Origin: a virus
Virus record (IMG/VR): IMGVR_UViG_3300044912_000114
Span: 1 to 21,081 of that record
DNA: 21,081 bases
Strand: one strand, 5' to 3'
Below the pieces are notes generated by a model. That model did not search any database. It worked only from the letters and a program-made list of their open reading frames with translations, and had not been told where the DNA came from. Shown piece by piece: positions 17,401 to 21,081 of this stretch (within the stretch, counting starts at the first letter, position 1; each line of letters begins with the position of its first letter). The position numbers and the translations under genes were made by a program.

Positions 17401-20400
17401 AAGAAGATGCGTATAAATCACAAATTTTAAGACCTTGCGGTCATGTTAGATCAAGTGAAGTATCGTTAACTGTTAAATCTCTTAGTGAGTTGGTAACGTT
17501 AACTAACATTCAGTTATCAATTGGAAATTATATATGGTGTACATTTGAGGGATCAAGTTGGAATGTGTATACGATCATACCGACATCAGTTAGACTTAAA
17601 AGTTTATTTCTTGATTCAGCTAACGATCTTGTTATTTTTACAACAACTGAAGCACACGGGTTAACTAATGGAATGTATATTCAATTAATTGATACAAATG
17701 AGATTCCGCATATTACTGAAGATTACAATAACGTATTTTTTAAAGTTAATTTAACTGCAGCTGACGGTAGTGACTATATTGACACTGAATTTAGCATTAC
17801 ATTACCTAGTGCGCATTCGTTACCGGATGCTGCAGTTGCAAAGATTAACATTAATACTTTTGAATCTCGACGATATGCAACGGTAGATAGTGACAATATA
17901 CCAGCTGATCCAACCGCAGGTGACTTAATATGGACCGACCATTACGTTGACACTGATAATAAATGGACAACTTGGCAATATCAAACATCAAAATGGGAAG
18001 TATTGCATACAGTTAATCCTAAACCGGACATAACAAAAATTAAACAGGCGTTTTTGTATAATAAAATTAACAATCAGTTAATTACATATTTAGATATAGT
18101 AGATTCAAATAATGGTAAAAACCCAAATATTGCTGATCAAGAAGTTAAATTTAAATCTTTTTATGATCCTGCAATATATAGTGTAAAAACTTCATCAACT
18201 GTTGTTAGCGGAGTTAATGTTGATGATAGTATTGCATGGACAACTGATCAAATTGGTACCTTATGGTGGGATTTAACAACTGCTAAGTTTATTAACAGCT
18301 ATACTGAAGATGTAGTATATCGAAACACAACCTGGAGCACTCTTGCATACGGTGCATCAATTGATGTGTATGAATGGGTAGAATCAACAGTGTTGCCATC
18401 TGTGTGGGACGAAGAAGCAGATACCGAAGCAGGATTAGCAGACGGAATCAGCGGAAAATCACTTTACAGTGATTTATTTTATAGTCAAACACGGACGTAT
18501 GATACTGTAAGCCAACGATATTCGTATACATATTATTTTTGGGTTAAGAATAAAATAACAATTCCTAGTATTGTTGGAAGAAAGATGTCATCGTTTGATG
18601 TTGCAAATTTAATTGCAAATCCAAGAGGTGAAGGTTATGAATTTTTAGCATTAACAGGGTTAGATTCGTTTAGCTTAGTAAACATTAAACCATATTTACA
18701 ACATGATGATGTTGTGTTATCAATTGAATATTGGATTAATGATAAAATTGATCAAAATATGCATACTCAGTGGAAAATTATTAGTACAAACGAAAATACT
18801 ATATTACCAGCAGCAATTGAACAAAAATGGTTTGATAGTTTATGCGGACGTGATTTACAAAATCGAGAAGTTCCTGATCCGTTATTACCAGTTAAACTTA
18901 AATATGGTATTCAAAATCGACCACGACAAAGCATGTTTGTTAATCGATGCGAAACAGTAAAACAGTTTATTGAACAATTAAATTTAATATTAAAAAAACA
19001 TTTAATAGTAGATACCCGAAATATATCTAACTTATTTTTGTATGATCCAATTCCAAATATTAATAGAGGATTATACGACGCTGTTATTGATACTGATTTA
19101 GAATTAAGATTGACGGTTGCAAAGTCATATATTAAACCATTAATTACGCCTCTTATTGTTAATGGACGAGTGGTAGGAATTAATATAATTAATGCAGGTC
19201 GAGGATATTTAATACCCCCGTATGCTACAGTAGTTGGTAGCGGTGTTGGTGCAATGTTAAAACTAACAATAGATACTATTGGGCAAATTATTGGATGTAC
19301 AGTTGTGCATTCAGGAGAAGGGTATACTTCTGAGTCGTCTATTGAAGTTAGAAACTATTCAGTATTGATTAAAAGCGACTTAACTTCAAATGATAGTTGG
19401 AGTATTTATGAGTACAATCGAACTACAGAAACGTGGAATAAGACGTTAATGCAATCATATAATACTCGAAAATATTGGGAATATTTAGATTGGTACGACG
19501 AAGGATACAATCAATTTACTGCTATTAATTATTCAATTAGTACATATTCTGATTTGTCTACATTAACTAACGTAAAAATTGATGATGTTGTTACTATTCG
19601 AACTACTACATCGAATCGATGGGTATTATTGAAAAAGTATGACACTAGTTCGTCAGCTGATTGGACACAATCATATAAAATTATCGGTAGCCAGAACGGT
19701 ACTATTCAGTTTAGTTCATTGTTGTATGATTTTATAGATACATCAGTTGGATACGAAGGAATGTTTTATGATCAAGGAGTATACGACAACAGTGCAGTAA
19801 CCGAATTGCGTATAATTTTAGAATTAGTAAAAAATAACCTGTTAATTAACGATTTAAAATCAGAATATTTGCAATTATTTTTCACATGTGTGCGTAGTGC
19901 GTTGAGCGAACAAACGTATATTGATTGGATCTTTAAAACTAGTTTTGTAAATGTAATGCATAATGTTGGACCATTACACCAATCAGTTACATATCAAAAT
20001 GATAATTTAACTAATTTTGAGGAATATGTAAGTGAAGTTAAACCATACAGGACTCAAGTTAGAGAATATGTTAGTTTATATGACACAATTGAGACAACTC
20101 AATTAATGACTTCTGATTTTGATGTACCTGCAGAGAACAGATCAATGTATTCACTAGTAGATGGTAACGTAATTGCAGCTGATAATGCAACCTATCCAAC
20201 AAAGAGCTGGTACGATAATGCAGGGTTTTCTGTAACTGAAATACGGATAATTAACGGCGGAGCCGGGTACACTACTCCGCCAACTGTAACAATTGTTAGT
20301 ACTTCAGGAAAAGATGCAACTGCAAAGGCGTATGTTGCAAATGGTAAGGTATCTCGTATTACTGTAGTAACTGCAGGATCGCATTATGTTTCAGTACCGG

Positions 20401-21081
20401 AGATTAAAATTGAATATGGGTTACCGCACGATGGAATACCGGCAGTTGCAGTTGCTATATTAGGAAACGGCGTTGCTCGATCAAGTCTAATTAACTTAAA
20501 ATTTGATCGAATTTATAATTCATATGCTGTCTCAACATTAAACTGTGTTGATAAATTTTCTAGTACAGGTGCAGTGCAATATAAATTAACATGGGCACCT
20601 GATATTCGTATTGGAAATTCATCAATAACTGTTAATGGAGTATTGCAACTTCGTGATACGTACAAACTTAAAATTATTTCAGTAACTACAGCGTCTGGGT
20701 ATAAATCATATGCAGGTGCAGTTACATTTGAAGTTGCACCGGTTGGTGATATTGTAGTAACTTACATAAAAGATGTAACATTGTTAACTGCAGTTGACAG
20801 AATTCAGTATTACTATAAACCGGAATTGGGTGATTTAGGTAAAGATCTAGCACAATTAATGACCGGAATTGAATATGCCGGAGTAACTGTTAGTGGTTTA
20901 AACACTAATAATTCAACCGGATGGGGAAGTACTCCGTATTATACCGATTCGTGGGACAGTTTCAAACCGTTAACTGATGATTACCGTGTTTCAGTCGCTA
21001 GTAATACATATTCAATTAAATTACCATATGTGCCTGAGTTAGGTTCAATATTAAACGTATATTATTCGTATACTAATATAG
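11472..21081 (+). CDS. Giant virion structural protein, partial (position of T4 gp7)
   Basis: The frame starting at the ATG overlapping the gp6 stop was read codon by codon to the window end: no stop in 3,203 codons. GGGAG lies six bases before the ATG. T4 has wedge protein gp7 (1,032 residues) after gp6; this protein is at least three times longer and has no clear gp7 sequence match, so the symbol is left empty. Visible parts are: an N-terminal segment typical of baseplate proteins (NFLPNFYRTDANKKFLHATI); a cupredoxin-like sandwich (197-262); NQPPLFDVVDDNGISFGD (about 557); VEAAWRRSSYYPF (about 1262); three Trp/Tyr modules (1465-1816); GYxxPP-type strand repeats (2562-2627 and 2921-2982); and VSEVKPYRTQVREYV (about 2853). 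No signal peptide or membrane segment was noticed. It resembles giant proteins I recall from marine T4-like phages. Most likely a peripheral baseplate component. Confidence 0.8.
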   Translation, partial: MANNEIYIPRDASLDTSDSNNTANFLPNFYRTDANKKFLHATINQLTQPGTVKKVNGFIGRLSAKATTSDDIFIDAPSSDRQNYQLEPGIVINDDMNNTVFLKDYLDYVNQLKTLGANITDHSRLNAQEMYSWNPHINWDKFVNFQDYFWMPHGPATINIRNSILPVESTYSVITDITGPDTAFILTPDGLTRNPTITLYRGYTYQFDVNTPNDVFSIKTTRSIGKSNRYTVVENNAITSGTITFTVPFNSPDILYYVSESNINAGGVIKLLDISEHTQINVEDEIIGKKTYTLPTGLELSNGMCVTFSGEVTPLKYSTGKFHVAGVGTAIQLIPDADLEIISTYTTSTSILFDTTNFDVTPFGNANSYAANIDYIVISQGSVDRNQWSRYNKWVHKSVIESSAKFNNINAEYNQSLRAVRPIIEFDDNLKLFNFGTQSAGNVDLIDNFTTDVFSVIEGSLGYTIDGVAVTSGQRIIFTADPDPLVTNNIYRVEFIDVKHTTDSFGRSTSKQIRLILELKPNINDVVLIKSGINLQGHMVWYNGITWLAAQHKTSVNQPPLFDVVDDNGISFGDTTEYSGSTFNGTSIFSYKINSLGTLDPYLGFGLTHKNINNIGDIVFNFTLITDSFRYDANASTTKKIDTGFLVVNTAIPTYVNGWTTCKNKNTQPAIRIYKNSNKTNNFDIDIFDNLPALTDIEVRIYLNGVRVSKINDSKTKIWDIVSTAVTVTNQTALLPYHQIVFTTPIKLTDVVTINVFSSIPINENGYYEIPVNLQHNPLNGVLTEFTLGEVIDHVDSIVDNIYLGQHNIQFDGVFPGISNLRDLGNVSAYGTKFVQHSGPLSLSMYHIASDNNVIRAIDNSRDDYSRFKRTFLTVASTLGVTTETKEHVDLILNAMNANTPVTSSYYFSDMIPYGANTKTEFIIRDSEVRIFSLATVFTLDSLSTAAVLLYLNGNQLLHGIDYRFNIQGFVELMPTVVLQYDDELLIYEYSNTDGCLIPETPTKLGIWPKYTPKIFKDTSLVTPRWMIQGHDGSLTLIYGSYDDVTHQLVLDYRDELILELEKRIYNNIKVQYDPTIFDICDTIPGYDRTTPYSLQEFNQVLLPSYYHWAVNVKQDFSTMLTQNRYNTFVYNYSNHYTSNNQKSPGYWRGIYRWMYDTDRPHICPWEMLGFSEEPIWWVEVYGPAPYTSDNIVMWTDLSNGCIKAPNTPIKIVSKFVRPTLLNNLPVNENGELISPQESGIVNGIITEPMQGDFVFGDVSPVEAAWRRSSYYPFSVLKAAVLLTPAKTIGVLLDRSRISRNLNNQLVYTDTNVRINLSDIKIPSIYLSTSRIQTAGIINYLINNIDSTTITSYNQYKSELTSITAQLCYRVSGFTSKEKFKLMLESKTPLSSGSIFIPQEDYTVVLNTSSPVNVVVYSGVIITKIEGGYEIKGYSTSQPYFKYYKSSVSGSYITIGGVSAAYAIWAPNQYYVKDRYVKFGNRYFNTNVSHTSSEFFESSYFTALVELPISGGERIEFKQQWDTEAQTVLYGTKFSSIQGVVDFLLGYGKWLADQGFIFDEYNTTLGAVSNWETSAKEFVFWTVSNWGVNQQVWEEWIPNVTVHYNDIVRYNGDYYKALTTMNDPVFNNQKYAVLSGLNYEGNSVLTLSPAATTLLFKTTLSVVDDIQNPKYVYEMFDVNGNPIPLSFINAFRTDNVVSYKSNTESYIYCASFHLVQREHVIVINNTTMFNDTIFNPESGYKQDKIKVSGYVSTDWNGSVNVPGFVVDRAEIARWVPWTDYAFGDVVKHRTFFYSATSYIPGTELFNDSDWSKLAQPLTAKLLPNWNYKATQFTDFYSLDSDNFDITQQRMAQHLIGYQKRQYLENIIQDDVSEFKFYQGMIVEKGTQNVLNKLFDVLSADDRESLTFYEEWAIRSGSYGACESFNTIEFILNESSFKANPQGFELVYVDPLINDQVIRLLPSDIYSKPIGYSPSIWKEDAYKSQILRPCGHVRSSEVSLTVKSLSELVTLTNIQLSIGNYIWCTFEGSSWNVYTIIPTSVRLKSLFLDSANDLVIFTTTEAHGLTNGMYIQLIDTNEIPHITEDYNNVFFKVNLTAADGSDYIDTEFSITLPSAHSLPDAAVAKININTFESRRYATVDSDNIPADPTAGDLIWTDHYVDTDNKWTTWQYQTSKWEVLHTVNPKPDITKIKQAFLYNKINNQLITYLDIVDSNNGKNPNIADQEVKFKSFYDPAIYSVKTSSTVVSGVNVDDSIAWTTDQIGTLWWDLTTAKFINSYTEDVVYRNTTWSTLAYGASIDVYEWVESTVLPSVWDEEADTEAGLADGISGKSLYSDLFYSQTRTYDTVSQRYSYTYYFWVKNKITIPSIVGRKMSSFDVANLIANPRGEGYEFLALTGLDSFSLVNIKPYLQHDDVVLSIEYWINDKIDQNMHTQWKIISTNENTILPAAIEQKWFDSLCGRDLQNREVPDPLLPVKLKYGIQNRPRQSMFVNRCETVKQFIEQLNLILKKHLIVDTRNISNLFLYDPIPNINRGLYDAVIDTDLELRLTVAKSYIKPLITPLIVNGRVVGINIINAGRGYLIPPYATVVGSGVGAMLKLTIDTIGQIIGCTVVHSGEGYTSESSIEVRNYSVLIKSDLTSNDSWSIYEYNRTTETWNKTLMQSYNTRKYWEYLDWYDEGYNQFTAINYSISTYSDLSTLTNVKIDDVVTIRTTTSNRWVLLKKYDTSSSADWTQSYKIIGSQNGTIQFSSLLYDFIDTSVGYEGMFYDQGVYDNSAVTELRIILELVKNNLLINDLKSEYLQLFFTCVRSALSEQTYIDWIFKTSFVNVMHNVGPLHQSVTYQNDNLTNFEEYVSEVKPYRTQVREYVSLYDTIETTQLMTSDFDVPAENRSMYSLVDGNVIAADNATYPTKSWYDNAGFSVTEIRIINGGAGYTTPPTVTIVSTSGKDATAKAYVANGKVSRITVVTAGSHYVSVPEIKIEYGLPHDGIPAVAVAILGNGVARSSLINLKFDRIYNSYAVSTLNCVDKFSSTGAVQYKLTWAPDIRIGNSSITVNGVLQLRDTYKLKIISVTTASGYKSYAGAVTFEVAPVGDIVVTYIKDVTLLTAVDRIQYYYKPELGDLGKDLAQLMTGIEYAGVTVSGLNTNNSTGWGSTPYYTDSWDSFKPLTDDYRVSVASNTYSIKLPYVPELGSILNVYYSYTNI
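12060..12257 (+). other. Cupredoxin-like domain in the giant protein
   Basis: Residues 197-262 read ITLYRGYTYQFDV, then FSIKTTRS, then GTITFTVPFNSPDILYYVSE. This is the strand order of a cupredoxin-like domain common in marine phage structural proteins. In the versions I recall, the last strand ends in a YYVCQYH-like motif. Here the Cys and His are replaced (YYVSESN), so metal binding is unlikely. Confidence 0.5.
15864..16925 (+). repeat. Three Trp/Tyr-rich modules resembling small carbohydrate-binding domains
   Basis: Three segments share the order W-x-P, aromatic, D/Y-V, N/H, Y-Y/F, then a short loop with F and W/Y and a hydrophobic end. They start at residues 1465 (IWAPNQYYVKDRYVKFGNRY), 1596 (WIPNVTVHYNDIVRYNGDYY) and 1774 (WVPWTDYAFGDVVKHRTFFY). 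Each is about 42-45 residues. The pattern recalls chitin-binding CBM5/12-like modules. The repeat relation is seen in the sequence; sugar binding is inference. Confidence 0.45.
19155..19352 (+). repeat. GYxxPP-type strand repeats, first copy
   Basis: Residues 2562-2627 hold two tandem units built as 'hydrophobic strand, I-x-x-x-G-x-GY, strand': VVGINIINAGRGYLIPPYAT and IIGCTVVHSGEGYTSESSIE. Such units are frequent in phage tail and fibre proteins and probably form beta-rich spacers. Confidence 0.55.
20232..20417 (+). repeat. GYxxPP-type strand repeats, second copy
   Basis: Residues 2921-2982 hold two more tandem units: EIRIINGGAGYTTPPTVTIV and SRITVVTAGSHYVSVPEIKI. They follow the same plan as the copy some 360 residues earlier. 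The first unit is the closest to the common GGSGYTSAPTVTI consensus. Confidence 0.6.

Noticed and set aside
18703-18960. Open frame of 85 codons on the plus strand in another frame of the giant gene
   Set aside because: The giant frame stays open through it and encodes sensible protein; this product is low in information and lacks a start signal.

Overview
The window is a piece of a T4-like contractile-tailed phage (myovirus) genome. Gene order, the family signatures of gp47, gp55, gp48, gp53, gp5, gp25 and gp6, and T4-type late promoters all point there. The A/T-rich composition, the long insertion in the gp55 sigma factor, the lysozyme-less gp5 and the giant protein after gp6 look most like marine T4-like phages (cyanophage and pelagiphage relatives). 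That placement rests on remembered family resemblance, not on a search, and the host is not determined. No tRNA, CRISPR array, insertion sequence or host gene was seen.

Layout. Positions 1-2525 are read leftward. From the promoter outward they hold gp55 (late-transcription sigma factor), a small unknown protein, a free-standing GIY-YIG homing endonuclease, and the start of gp47 (Mre11/SbcD-like recombination nuclease, cut by the window edge). Positions 2526-2609 are a compact divergent control region. From 2610 to the right edge everything is read rightward and encodes the baseplate and tail hub: gp48 (tube cap), gp53 (wedge), a 729-residue probable hub protein, gp5 (hub spike), gp25 (wedge/sheath initiator), gp6 (wedge), then one reading frame that stays open for 3,203 codons and runs off the end. 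Coding density is very high. Four of the six rightward junctions are TAATG stop/start overlaps.

How it works together. The leftward block starts at a near-consensus host-type sigma70 promoter (TTGACT, 17 bp, TATAAT) and would be expressed early. It makes gp55, which directs RNA polymerase to late promoters. Exact matches to the late motif (NATAAATA) lie in the three gaps longer than 40 bases: before gp48, before gp6 and, on the other strand, before the homing endonuclease. The late promoter for gp48 touches the -35 box of the gp55 promoter. The endonuclease late promoter can also pair, in RNA, with the endonuclease start codon, which suggests translation is blocked in early read-through transcripts and allowed only in late ones. 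That is the control logic known for T4 I-TevI, here on a free-standing gene.

No gene-free stretch exceeds 300 bases. The three true gaps are 1434-1480, 2526-2609 and 7978-8025, and all hold promoters.
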